Assembly (NCBI GenBank): GCA_900541495.1
Contig: UQKC01000021.1
Location: 1 to 37,215 of the forward strand
Length of the DNA: 37,215 nt
Reading direction: 5' to 3'
From: an uncultured Ruminococcus sp.
GTDB taxonomy: Bacteria; Bacillota; Clostridia; Oscillospirales; Ruminococcaceae
Made by a program: the position numbers and the translations under genes. This document shows positions 24,916 to 32,445 of the stretch, in pieces (the stretch's first letter is position 1; every line of letters begins with the position of its first letter). Below the pieces are notes generated by a model. The model was given only the letters and a program-made list of their open reading frames with translations. It was not told the DNA's origin and ran no database searches.

Positions 24916-25644
24916 TTACTGCTCATTGACAGCATTGCGAAGCGCTTTTACCTCTTCTGCGGTAAGTTCGCGCCATGTTCCGGGTTTGAGCATACCAAGT
25001 TTCACAGGACCGATAGCCGTTCTGCGAAGACGAGCGACTTCAAGTCCGACAGCTTCACACATTTTACGGATCTGGCGGTTTCTTCCCTCACGGATTATTA
25101 TGCGAAGCACTACCCTGCCCTCTTCTTCGTCAAGAACTTCAACATTTGCAGGAAGTGTTTTTCTTCCGTCGATTTCAACACCTGCAGTGAGCTGTACAAG
25201 CTGATCTTCGGTTATGGACGGGCGAACCGTAACGCGGTAGGTTTTCGAGATATGGCGGCTCGGGTGCATAATATCATTTGCAAATTTACCGTCATTCGTG
25301 AAAAGCAGCATACCCTCGGAATTTCTGTCGAGTCTTCCTATCGGATAAACTCGCTCGTCAAGACCCGTAAGAAGTTCCGTAACACACTTTCTGTCGAGTT
25401 CGTCCGACATCGTTGTTACATATCCTCTCGGCTTGTTGAGCATAATGTAGTATTTTTTACGTTTCTTTTCAAGGCGGATACGCTCACCGTTTACGGTGAT
25501 AACATCATTGTAAGTTGCACCGTCACCGATAGACGCAGGGTGTCCGTTGACCTTGACCTTTCCGTTGATTATAAACTCCTCGGCCTTTCGGCGTGAGCAT
25601 AATCCGCTCTCGGAAATGAGCTTTTGCAGTCTTATTTTTTCCAC
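24916..25644 (-). CDS. rluB: Ribosomal large-subunit pseudouridine synthase (RluB/RsuA family)
   Basis: The 242-residue protein has an N-terminal S4 RNA-binding domain (about 3-60: LQKLISESGLCSRRKAEEFI) and the RsuA/RluB/E/F catalytic domain with GRLDRNSEGMLLFTND, in which the aspartate of GRLD is catalytic. The C-terminal REGRNRQIRKMCEAVG motif is also typical. It probably modifies 23S rRNA near position 2605. The start is a GTG with AAGGAG 7 bases upstream, 14 bases after the upstream gene. In Bacillus rluB (ypuL) is also near dacF, ytfJ-type genes and scpAB, so the order is conserved. Confidence 0.92.
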   Translation of the reverse strand: MEKIRLQKLISESGLCSRRKAEEFIINGKVKVNGHPASIGDGATYNDVITVNGERIRLEKKRKKYYIMLNKPRGYVTTMSDELDRKCVTELLTGLDERVYPIGRLDRNSEGMLLFTNDGKFANDIMHPSRHISKTYRVTVRPSITEDQLVQLTAGVEIDGRKTLPANVEVLDEEEGRVVLRIIIREGRNRQIRKMCEAVGLEVARLRRTAIGPVKLGMLKPGTWRELTAEEVKALRNAVNEQ

Positions 25645-25658
25645 GATTCTTCTCCTTT

Positions 25659-26795
25659 TTATTTAAAAAGCTTTTTAAGCATATCTATTACACTATTATA
25701 CAAAGATTTTTTTACATCACCGTTTTTATAAGAACAGCTTTCATCGGCTACTATCGCACGTCTGCATAGAACATCGCCGTAAGCGCTGTACTCAACATAT
25801 CCGACTTCATCGCCCTCCATAACCGGAGCATATACGAAATCGGGAATAAACACTTTCTCCGTTATATCAGGCAGCGAACCATTAACCGAGGTAAACATTG
25901 GCACTTTGGAAAGCCTGCACTTCACACTGTCAGACATTCCGCCGACAAGTCCAACACTGAATTTATCTGTAAAGTTATCAGGCTCAACACGCTTTGTGCA
26001 AGCAAAGCCTGTTTCAAACATTTTGATATGGTCATTCCAATCGTCCGAAGCGTTCAGTGTAACGGCAATAAGCTTTACACCGTCCCTTTCGGCAGCTGAA
26101 ACAAGACACCGTCCCGCTTCATCGGTAAAACCCGTCTTTACTCCGATGCAATATTGATATTTCGTCAGCAAACGGTTCGTATTCGAAAGATATTTATCCG
26201 ACTGAAAGCCGTCCGAAGAAAGTTTTATGCTTTTCGTTCGACAGATCTCGCTGAAACGTTCATTTTTGAGCGCTTCACGCGTTAGCAGCGCCATATCAAA
26301 AGCCGTTGAGTAATGTTTTTCATCATGAAGCCCAGACGGCGTGACAAAATTTGAGTTTTTCATGCCGATCTTAGCCGCTCTGCGGTTCATTCGCTGCGCA
26401 AAGCTTTCAAAGCTGCCGCTTATAAGAAGCGCCGCCGTGTTAGCCGCATCATTCCCCGACGGGAGCATCATTCCATAGCAAAGTTCATTCTTCGTAACGC
26501 TTTCGCCGAAGCAAAGTCCCATTGACGAACCCTCTGTCATAAGAGCCTCATCGGGAACGGCATAAACTTTGTCAAGGTCGCCACTTTCCAACGTCAGCAG
26601 CGTTGTCATTATCTTTGTCGTACTCGCCATAGGGAGTTTTTGGTTCTCATTTTTGGCAAGAATTATCGTTCCCGTTTCTGCTTCGATAAGTACAGCCGCC
26701 TTAGCGGAAAGCGAGATATTTTCTGCAGCACCCGTCTTAGATGTAAAGGCAAGCATCATTACACACGACAGCACCGCAGCAATTATTTTTTTCAT
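25659..26795 (-). CDS. dacF: D-alanyl-D-alanine carboxypeptidase (S11, DacF/DacB-like)
   Basis: This exported penicillin-binding enzyme trims the terminal D-Ala from peptidoglycan stem peptides. It has an N-terminal signal peptide (about 1-24, MKKIIAAVLSCVMMLAF...). The three active-site boxes are STTK at 58-61, SGN at 113-115 and KTG at 220-222, followed by a C-terminal beta domain. There is a basic C-terminal end (LKKLFK) that may bind the membrane. The start at 26795 has GGTGG upstream; an in-frame GTG at 26810 would lengthen the signal region only. Neighbours scpAB and ytfJ suggest the sporulation-associated DacF type, but a vegetative DacA-like role is possible. Confidence 0.9.
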   Translation of the reverse strand: MKKIIAAVLSCVMMLAFTSKTGAAENISLSAKAAVLIEAETGTIILAKNENQKLPMASTTKIMTTLLTLESGDLDKVYAVPDEALMTEGSSMGLCFGESVTKNELCYGMMLPSGNDAANTAALLISGSFESFAQRMNRRAAKIGMKNSNFVTPSGLHDEKHYSTAFDMALLTREALKNERFSEICRTKSIKLSSDGFQSDKYLSNTNRLLTKYQYCIGVKTGFTDEAGRCLVSAAERDGVKLIAVTLNASDDWNDHIKMFETGFACTKRVEPDNFTDKFSVGLVGGMSDSVKCRLSKVPMFTSVNGSLPDITEKVFIPDFVYAPVMEGDEVGYVEYSAYGDVLCRRAIVADESCSYKNGDVKKSLYNSVIDMLKKLFK

Positions 26796-26851
26796 AGCAT
26801 ACACCACCAAATTTATAATAAGCAGTACATACTATGATGAAAAAACGGGTT

Positions 26852-27334
26852 TTAGAAATCAAATTCCGACGAGCTGTTAGGTTTTTTATTCGTCGTTTCG
26901 GGTTCGTCATCAAGAGAAAGATTAAGTCCCTCTGTATTGATGTCGGGAGTTACGCCGAGAGGCTCATCGTCAGCCTTTTTTTTGCTGAAAAGCCCCTGCA
27001 CCTTGTCAAAAAGTTCAGGAACGAGGTTAACGATAGCACCCGTAGAGGACTTGTCCTGATTGATCTGAAGAAGCTTTACATCGCCGTTTGCAACAACAAT
27101 AAATGCGATTGGCTGAATTGTAACTCCGCCGCCCGTGCCGCCGCCGAAAAGCTCGCTACTTGATTTTGACGGGAGGTCTGAACCACCTGCCGCAAAGCCG
27201 TAGGAAACCTTTGAAACAGGTATTATCGTAACACCGTCAAGCTTAATCGGGTCACCGATTATAGTATCGGCATCGGAAAGCTCCTTGACCTTATCGAGTG
27301 AAGTTCTGACTAAATCTTTTACTTTATCGTCCAT
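26852..27334 (-). CDS. ytfJ: GerW/YtfJ-family spore protein
   Basis: The 160-residue protein matches the YtfJ (GerW) family. It begins with a helical segment (DDKVKDLVRTSLDKVKELSDADTIIGDPI), then the typical core VTIIPVSKVSYGFAAGG and a Gly-rich loop (GGGTGGG), then GVTIQPIAFIVV. In Bacillus GerW is a forespore protein needed for normal germination with some germinants. The C-terminal 40 residues are charged and variable. AAAGGA lies 8-9 bases before the ATG. It lies between the DUF2953 gene and the carboxypeptidase gene, as in many spore formers, supporting a sporulating host. Confidence 0.92.
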   Translation of the reverse strand: MDDKVKDLVRTSLDKVKELSDADTIIGDPIKLDGVTIIPVSKVSYGFAAGGSDLPSKSSSELFGGGTGGGVTIQPIAFIVVANGDVKLLQINQDKSSTGAIVNLVPELFDKVQGLFSKKKADDEPLGVTPDINTEGLNLSLDDEPETTNKKPNSSSEFDF

Positions 27335-27359
27335 TATTTATATCCTTTCTGCTTGAAAA

Positions 27360-28127
27360 TCAAGCCGTTAAGTTTTCATATTTTTTATCTGAATCGGAGC
27401 TGTTCAATGATGCGCCGAGTTCATCTATCTTCTTTTTGTTTTTCATATATCCGAAAAGCACTCCGAGCAGAAGTCCCACAGCCGTTCCAAGTCCAAGAGT
27501 AACATTTGCCGTGCAGTCGTAGCTGCTCTTACCCGACTCGAATTCACAGCCGATATCGACCGTTTTTACGAAAACTCTGAACATAAGCTTTAACAGCGCA
27601 ATGCCGTTATAAACAGCCGTGCTGACTTTTCCGTAATTCACGGCAGCTTCGCAGGCATCTTCGCCGCTTATAACAAAATCGATCATAAGGTTTGTTATTT
27701 TTATGCTCTTGAAAAGCTTGGTGAAAAAAATTTTTACGGTTTCCCACAGCAGCTTGAACTGCTCAATGCGAACTTTTATCATATTGAATGTTTCGGAAAG
27801 CTTCTTTTTATCCTTTTCCGAAACAGCTGAATCAGCAGCTTCGTCAGCCGTTTGTTCAATAAAATCTTCCGCCTCACTGACTGCCTCCTTTGCATCGGCT
27901 GAAAGCTCAACGGTTTCCGCCAAACTGTTATCTTCGGGCAGTGACTTCTTTTTCTTTCGGCGTTTGCGCTTCGGCTTCTTTTCTTTAAACGGAAACACTG
28001 TAAAGCAGAGATACTTTACTTTAAAATCAAGCACTCCGCCGAGATATTTCAGCTCAACGCGTATCTTCGACTTGAATAAAAGAAAAAACAAAAGCACTAT
28101 CGCCGCTATTATAATAAGTGCCGTCAT
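27360..28127 (-). CDS. DUF2953 membrane protein (YtfI-like)
   Basis: This protein of about 255 residues has an N-terminal membrane segment and a Lys/Arg-rich stretch (KEKKPKRKRRKKKK). A negatively charged middle and a C-terminal hydrophobic segment (TLGLGTAVGLLLGVLFGYM) follow. It fits the DUF2953 family, which in Bacillus (ytfI) lies next to ytfJ and is of unknown function. The start at 28127 is set by AAAGGA 8 bases upstream; a longer frame to 28175 overlaps scpB and is not supported. I cannot assign a biochemical role. Confidence 0.8.
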   Translation of the reverse strand: MTALIIIAAIVLLFFLLFKSKIRVELKYLGGVLDFKVKYLCFTVFPFKEKKPKRKRRKKKKSLPEDNSLAETVELSADAKEAVSEAEDFIEQTADEAADSAVSEKDKKKLSETFNMIKVRIEQFKLLWETVKIFFTKLFKSIKITNLMIDFVISGEDACEAAVNYGKVSTAVYNGIALLKLMFRVFVKTVDIGCEFESGKSSYDCTANVTLGLGTAVGLLLGVLFGYMKNKKKIDELGASLNSSDSDKKYENLTA

Positions 28128-28131
28128 AAGA

Positions 28132-28725
28132 CTATTCCTTTGGTTCTTCCGCTTCTTCGGAAATGTCAGCTTCATTTTCCTTTATAAGAAGCTCATCGAA
28201 GCTTACCTGCGAATCTCCGTTTGGAACGGCAGGAAGATCATCGAGCGAAGAAAGCTGAAAGCTGCGCAGGAACGCCGCTGTCGTTTTATACGCGATAGGT
28301 CGTCCCGGAACATCAAGTCGTCCTGCTTCTTCGAGCAGATTTTTCTCGACAAGCGAATTCACAACGCTTGAACTGTCCGTTCCTCTTATATGCTCAACAA
28401 AGCCTTTGGTAACAGGCTGATTGTAAGCGATTATCGTAAGGACTTCCATTGCCGCAGGAGAAAGCGGAGCGGCCTTTCGTGTTTCCATTGCCGCACGGAT
28501 ATAGTCGATAAATTTCTCACGGGCGCAGAGCTGATAACTGTCCGAAAGCTTGATTATCATCAATGCGCTTTCGTTCTCCTCATAGCGGTCGTTGAGCATA
28601 TTTATTATCTTTTCTATGGTTTCCTCTTCGATGCCCGAAGCCTGCGCGAGCCTTGATTTTTCTATCGGATCACCGCTCGCAAAAAGTATGGCTTCAACTA
28701 TCGAAAGCTCTTCATTCAATCTCAT
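28132..28725 (-). CDS. scpB: Segregation and condensation protein ScpB
   Basis: ScpB is the winged-helix kite subunit of the SMC-ScpA-ScpB condensin, which compacts and separates chromosomes. The 197-residue protein has two winged-helix domains; typical segments are VEAILFASGDPI, SPAAMEVLTIIAYNQPVTK and DVPGRPIAYKTT. Its C-terminal tail is acidic. The ribosome binding site is weak and lies within the scpA end, so translation may depend on coupling. It follows scpA by 18 bases. Confidence 0.94.
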   Translation of the reverse strand: MRLNEELSIVEAILFASGDPIEKSRLAQASGIEEETIEKIINMLNDRYEENESALMIIKLSDSYQLCAREKFIDYIRAAMETRKAAPLSPAAMEVLTIIAYNQPVTKGFVEHIRGTDSSSVVNSLVEKNLLEEAGRLDVPGRPIAYKTTAAFLRSFQLSSLDDLPAVPNGDSQVSFDELLIKENEADISEEAEEPKE

Positions 28726-28743
28726 TTTAAGGTCATTTCCCCT

Positions 28744-29487
28744 TTAATTATAGGTGGGAGTTTCGTTTTCCATCGGTTGAGACGGCTTAACATAGTCTTT
28801 GTTGAAAACTATCTCGCTGTTGTCGTCATTGAGCAAAATTCGTCCCGATTTCGTCAGTTCAAGTATCGCAAGGAATACCGCAACTCTCTCCGAACGGTCT
28901 GTCAGACCTTCAAAAAGGCTGACAGTCATACATTTTCCCGTTTTATAAAGATTTCGCAGAACATAGACGATCTTTGAAGTAACGGAAACTATCTTTTTCT
29001 TTACAATAGTGTTGAACGAATCAAGTTTTATCGGTTCTTCGGGCTTTTTCGCACCGATATTTTTATACGCCGCAAGAAGCTCCTCGGGATCGTGGATAAG
29101 CGGATAGGTATTGTCAAATTCGATGTGCATACGCTTTCGCACGGTGATATTGTTGCCGATATAGCGCTGCTGCATAAGTCCCGAAGCAAGCTTGCAAAGC
29201 GAATATTCGATAAGCCGTCCCTCCAGCTCTTTCTTCATCACTTCCGCTTCTTCCCTTGACGGCAGAAGCGAAACTGTTTTCATATACACGAGCTGTGCAG
29301 CCATTTCGAGAAATTCGCCCGCGTTCTCCATATCCTTGTCAACAGCTTTGTCGATGTATTCAAGATACTGGTCAACGAGCATTACTATCGGTATATCGTT
29401 GATATTCAGTTTATGCTTTGATATAAGGTGCAGAAGCAGGTCAAGCGGCCCTTCAAACACCTCAAGCTTAAAAGAAATGGTTTCCAA
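28744..29487 (-). CDS. scpA: Segregation and condensation protein ScpA
   Basis: ScpA is the kleisin that bridges the two SMC heads. The 247-residue protein opens with the family hallmark EVFEGPLDLLLHLISKHKL at about 9-27 and has a C-terminal winged-helix that binds the other SMC head. The start codon is TTG, one base after the stop of the upstream M50 peptidase gene, with GGGG about 8 bases before it. scpA-scpB pairing is universal in Firmicutes; the M50 gene in front is a frequent partner. Confidence 0.94.
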   Translation of the reverse strand: METISFKLEVFEGPLDLLLHLISKHKLNINDIPIVMLVDQYLEYIDKAVDKDMENAGEFLEMAAQLVYMKTVSLLPSREEAEVMKKELEGRLIEYSLCKLASGLMQQRYIGNNITVRKRMHIEFDNTYPLIHDPEELLAAYKNIGAKKPEEPIKLDSFNTIVKKKIVSVTSKIVYVLRNLYKTGKCMTVSLFEGLTDRSERVAVFLAILELTKSGRILLNDDNSEIVFNKDYVKPSQPMENETPTYN

Positions 29488-29488
29488 A

Positions 29489-30181
29489 TCAGATTACCCC
29501 GATATTACTTTTTATAAACAGGTTTGCGATAATATCTACCCAGTTTGTAAGCGACCAAAGTACATTCGTTGTCACATTCTGGAGAAAAGCAAGCGGCTTG
29601 TCGAGCAAGCCTAAAAATACGACAATGAACAGCGCTCCGAAGATATAGCGCTCATATTTCATTATGCCGAAATATTTATCTTGCGGCAGAAATAGGGTCA
29701 ATATTCTCGAACCGTCAAGCGGCGGAATAGGCAGCAGGTTGAACACAGCGAGTCCGATGTTAAGAACCGCGCCATATTCAAAAATATACTCAAAAACACT
29801 CAGCGCTGTACTTGAACCTTTCACAAACTCAACTATATAAAGCACACGAAAAACTATCATCGAAAGATACGCCAATATAAGGTTTGAAACGGGTCCTGCA
29901 AGTGAGGAAACAGCCATTCCGACCTTTGGATTTTTGAATTTCCGTGCATCAATGGGAACAGGCTTTGCCGCACCTACACCGACAAAAAGCATAAACAGCG
30001 CACCCCAAAGGCTTATGTGCTTTGCAGGGTTAAGGCTTATTCTGCCTTGTTTTTTTGCGGTATCGTCACCGAGCCAGTATGCGACAAGCCCGTGCGCTGA
30101 TTCATGGACAGGAAATGCGACCATTAAAACAATAAGACGAACGAGGAATGACAGCAGTCTTCCCGACAAAATTGTACTCAT
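29489..30181 (-). CDS. Site-2-protease-like M50 membrane metallopeptidase
   Basis: The 230-residue protein is an integral membrane protein with the zinc motif HESAH (H26, E27, H30) in the first membrane segment. The second signature NLLPIPPLDG is near 148-157 (D156 is the third zinc ligand). It belongs to the small single-domain M50 group without PDZ (YwhC-type) found beside scpA in many Firmicutes. The substrate is unknown; a role in regulated intramembrane proteolysis is inferred from the fold. It is the first gene of the M50-scpA-scpB-DUF2953-ytfJ-dacF-rluB run and has a promoter at 30223-30251. Confidence 0.9.
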   Translation of the reverse strand: MSTILSGRLLSFLVRLIVLMVAFPVHESAHGLVAYWLGDDTAKKQGRISLNPAKHISLWGALFMLFVGVGAAKPVPIDARKFKNPKVGMAVSSLAGPVSNLILAYLSMIVFRVLYIVEFVKGSSTALSVFEYIFEYGAVLNIGLAVFNLLPIPPLDGSRILTLFLPQDKYFGIMKYERYIFGALFIVVFLGLLDKPLAFLQNVTTNVLWSLTNWVDIIANLFIKSNIGVI

Positions 30182-30222
30182 ATAAACTCTCCATACAGAA
30201 TTTCAAACAACTAATCGGATTC

Positions 30223-30251
30223 ATTATACCATATTTAATAAAAAAACACAA
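30223..30251 (-). promoter_or_regulatory. Promoter of the M50-scpAB operon
   Basis: On the minus strand TTGTGT (30246-30251) and TATAAT (30223-30228) are 17 bases apart, and the -10 is preceded by TGG, an extended -10 feature. Confidence 0.7.
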
Positions 30252-30319
30252 GTGATTTTGTTGATTTTCTGTATAAAATAAAAAACTTTGGTTTTTTCTC
30301 ATTTTTTTTGAAAAAACAC

Positions 30320-30348
30320 TTGCAATTTGATTTTACTTGTGGTATAAT
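30320..30348 (+). promoter_or_regulatory. Promoter of rpmB
   Basis: TTGCAA (30320-30325) and TATAAT (30343-30348) are separated by 17 bases, with TGTGG just before the -10. It lies 47 bases before the ATG. Confidence 0.8.
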
Positions 30349-30394
30349 CTTAACGTTGACTATGTAACGACTATTAAAAAGGAGGTGTAACCCT

Positions 30395-30583
30395 ATGGCA
30401 AAGTGCGAAATTTGCGGAAAGGGTGTTACTTTCGGTATAAAGGTTTCCCATTCTCACCGTCGTTCAAACAGAACTTGGAAGCCTAATGTTAAGCGCGTAA
30501 AGGCAATCGTAAACGGAACTCCTACACATATTTATGTATGCTCCAGATGTCTTCGTTCCAATAAGGTTACCCGTGCAGTATAA
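30395..30583 (+). CDS. rpmB: 50S ribosomal protein L28 (four-cysteine form)
   Basis: The 62-residue basic protein matches L28 throughout (MAKCEICGKGVTFG, HSHRRSNRTWKPN, VCSRCLRSNKV). It has two CxxC pairs (C4/C7 and C49/C52), i.e. the zinc-binding form. AAGGAGGTG gives a strong ribosome binding site. In Bacillus rpmB lies next to spoVM; here it is about 22 kb away, facing the M50 operon. It has its own promoter and terminator. Confidence 0.97.
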   Translation: MAKCEICGKGVTFGIKVSHSHRRSNRTWKPNVKRVKAIVNGTPTHIYVCSRCLRSNKVTRAV

Positions 30584-30604
30584 TTACCGCAATTGTAATG
30601 CATG

Positions 30605-30636
30605 AAAAGGATGCTTTGAAAAGAAGCGTCCTTTTT
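30605..30636 (+). terminator. rpmB terminator
   Basis: AAAAGGATGCTT pairs with AAGCGTCCTTTT (one T-G wobble) around a seven-base loop, ending in a T run. It is directly after rpmB. Confidence 0.85.
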
Positions 30637-30666
30637 ATTTTATCTGAAAAAGTTTATAACAAAATC

Positions 30667-30694
30667 CGCCGCAGCTTTTCACTGCGGCGTTTTT
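30667..30694. terminator. Bidirectional terminator between rpmB and tyrS
   Basis: CGCCGCAG (30667-30674) pairs perfectly with CTGCGGCG (30682-30689), followed by T5 on the right and preceded by an A-rich run on the left. It ends tyrS on the minus strand and backs up the rpmB terminator. Confidence 0.8.
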
Positions 30695-30707
30695 CGTTTA
30701 TAATGTC

Positions 30708-31922
30708 TTATGCTTTAACAGCCTTGTGGAATATCTTCTTGCCCTTTTTGATAACAACGGAATCATTGATAGTGATAACTGCATTCGGGTCAGTTACCTT
30801 TACATCGTCAACTGCAATACCGTTCTGCTGAACAAGTCTTCTTCCCTCGCTCTTGGACGGGCAAAGTCCTGTCTTTACAAGAAGGTCAAGGATATTGATA
30901 CCGCCATCAAGTTCAGCGGCAGGGATTTCAGTTGAAGGCATATCAGCCGAAGCACCGCCGTTTGCAAAGATAGCCTTTGCAGCTGCAAGAGCCTTTTCAG
31001 CCTCTTCTTCACCGTGAACAAGTTTTGTAAGCTCATAAGCAAGGAGTTCCTTAGCCTTGTTGAGTTCAGCGCCCTGCATAGTCTTTTCCATTTCTTCAAT
31101 CTGCTCGATAGGAACGAATGTGAGCATTTTAAGGCACTTGATAACGTCAGCGTCGTCAACGTTTCTCCAATACTGGAAGAAATCATACGGTGATGTCTTT
31201 TCGGGGTCGAGCCATACAGCACCGCTTACGGTCTTGCCCATTTTCTTGCCCTCACTGTTGAGGAGAAGCGTGATAGTCATTGCGTGAGCGTCCTTGCCGA
31301 GCTTTTTACGGATAAGCTCTGTGCCGCCGAGCATATTTGCCCACTGGTCATCGCCGCCGAACTGCATATTACAGCCATATTTCTGGAAAAGCATATAGAA
31401 GTCGTAGGACTGCATTATCATATAGTTGAATTCAAGGAATGTAAGTCCTCTTTCCATTCTCTGCTTGTAGCACTCGAATGTAAGCATCTTGTTTACGCTG
31501 AAGCAAGCGCCAACTTCACGCAGAACATCAACATAGTTAAGGTCAAGAAGCCAGTCGCCGTTGTTTACAACGATAGCCTTGTCCTCGGAAAAGTCGATGA
31601 ATCTGCTCATCTGCTTCTTGAAACATTCAACATTGTGGTCGATAGTTTCCTTTGTCATCATCTTTCTCATATCGGTCTTGCCGGAGGGGTCGCCGATCAT
31701 AGCTGTGCCGCCGCCGATGAGAACGATAGGCTTGTTGCCAGCCATCTGCAAACGCTTCATAAGGCAGAGTGCCATAAAGTGTCCAACGTGAAGACTGTCT
31801 GCTGTCGGGTCGAAACCGATATAGAAAGTAGCCTTTCCGTTGTTTATCATTTCGCTGATCTCCTTTTCATCGGTGACCTGAGCGATAAGTCCTCTTCTTA
31901 CAAGTTCTTCGTATAAAGTCAT
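30708..31922 (-). CDS. tyrS: Tyrosyl-tRNA synthetase TyrS
   Basis: TyrS charges tRNA-Tyr. The 404-residue protein is a class I synthetase with the HIGH-like motif HVGH at 45-48, YIGFDPT near 34-40, the FGGDDQW tyrosine/tRNA region near 188-194 and the KMSKS-like KMGKT at 227-231. A C-terminal S4 domain follows (DLLVKTGLCPSKSEGRRLVQQNGIAVDD). AAGGAG lies 8 bases before the ATG. Expression is under the T-box leader upstream, which senses uncharged tRNA-Tyr. Confidence 0.96.
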   Translation of the reverse strand: MTLYEELVRRGLIAQVTDEKEISEMINNGKATFYIGFDPTADSLHVGHFMALCLMKRLQMAGNKPIVLIGGGTAMIGDPSGKTDMRKMMTKETIDHNVECFKKQMSRFIDFSEDKAIVVNNGDWLLDLNYVDVLREVGACFSVNKMLTFECYKQRMERGLTFLEFNYMIMQSYDFYMLFQKYGCNMQFGGDDQWANMLGGTELIRKKLGKDAHAMTITLLLNSEGKKMGKTVSGAVWLDPEKTSPYDFFQYWRNVDDADVIKCLKMLTFVPIEQIEEMEKTMQGAELNKAKELLAYELTKLVHGEEEAEKALAAAKAIFANGGASADMPSTEIPAAELDGGINILDLLVKTGLCPSKSEGRRLVQQNGIAVDDVKVTDPNAVITINDSVVIKKGKKIFHKAVKA

Positions 31923-32062
31923 TATTACTTCTCCTTAATTATATTTTATGCCATTTTACAGCATTACAACCTTTATTTTTCAATTCTGTTTTCCTTAGCA
32001 GACCTTGCATAAGTGATGAAATCAAAAGCTGATCTCACGGATATCACAACCTTTCAACACAA
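31923..32062 (-). other. tyrS untranslated leader after the T-box
   Basis: About 140 bases lie between the T-box terminator and the tyrS start. Together with the T-box and promoters this explains the 520-base gap between tyrS and yceG. Apart from the tyrS ribosome binding site and a possible 11-codon frame without a binding site, I see nothing coding here. Confidence 0.5.
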
Positions 32063-32311
32063 TAAAAAAGCCCCCTTGAAAGCATAAGCTTCAAGAGGGC
32101 GAATTATCGCTGTACCACCTCAGTTTATCCGCTAAAAAGCAGACCTTTAGGGCGCTGTAACGGGCGCAGACCGCATATCCCTACTGCAGTTTCGGGACAC
32201 AAGCTCCAAGACGTAATTCACGAACGAACGGCATCCTTTTTCACCGACCAAGGACTCTCTTTGACCGCTGTAAACGCTCGCTTAATGGGTTCTCTTCACA
32301 GCCTTTAATTA
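32063..32311 (-). ncRNA. T-box riboswitch (tyrosine)
   Basis: On the minus strand the conserved T-box sequence reads GAGGTGGTACAGCG (32107-32120), where UGGU would pair with an A73-type tRNA end. It is followed by a terminator hairpin, positions 32070-32080 pairing with 32090-32100 with one mismatch, then U6. A UAC tyrosine codon at 32213-32215 in the leader, in the context GAAUUACG, is the probable specifier; this is the least certain part. Uncharged tRNA-Tyr should stabilise the antiterminator and switch tyrS on. Confidence 0.88.
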
Positions 32312-32317
32312 TTTATG

Positions 32318-32347
32318 ATGATACCATATTCCGCACTGACTTGTCAA
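32318..32347 (-). promoter_or_regulatory. Promoter of the tyrS T-box transcript
   Basis: On the minus strand TTGACA (32342-32347) and TATCAT (32318-32323) are 18 bases apart, with TGG before the -10. Transcription would start near 32311, the proposed 5' end of the T-box. Confidence 0.7.
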
Positions 32348-32383
32348 GACTTTTTTGCAAAAAAATAATTTTGTAAAAGATTA

Positions 32384-32413
32384 TTGACAAAGATATACTA
32401 TTTATTGTATAAT
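32384..32413 (+). promoter_or_regulatory. Promoter of the yceG-telA pair
   Basis: TTGACA (32384-32389) and TATAAT (32408-32413) are separated by 18 bases, 32 bases before the ATG. It is divergent from the tyrS promoter. Confidence 0.8.
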
Positions 32414-32445
32414 ATATGCAGATTATTTTTGTGAGGCAATGTTAA

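Noticed and set aside
32014..32058. An 11-codon frame in the tyrS leader after the T-box terminator (minus strand)
   Set aside because: It has a TTG start without a ribosome binding site, and tyrS is already controlled by the T-box, so a leader peptide is not needed.
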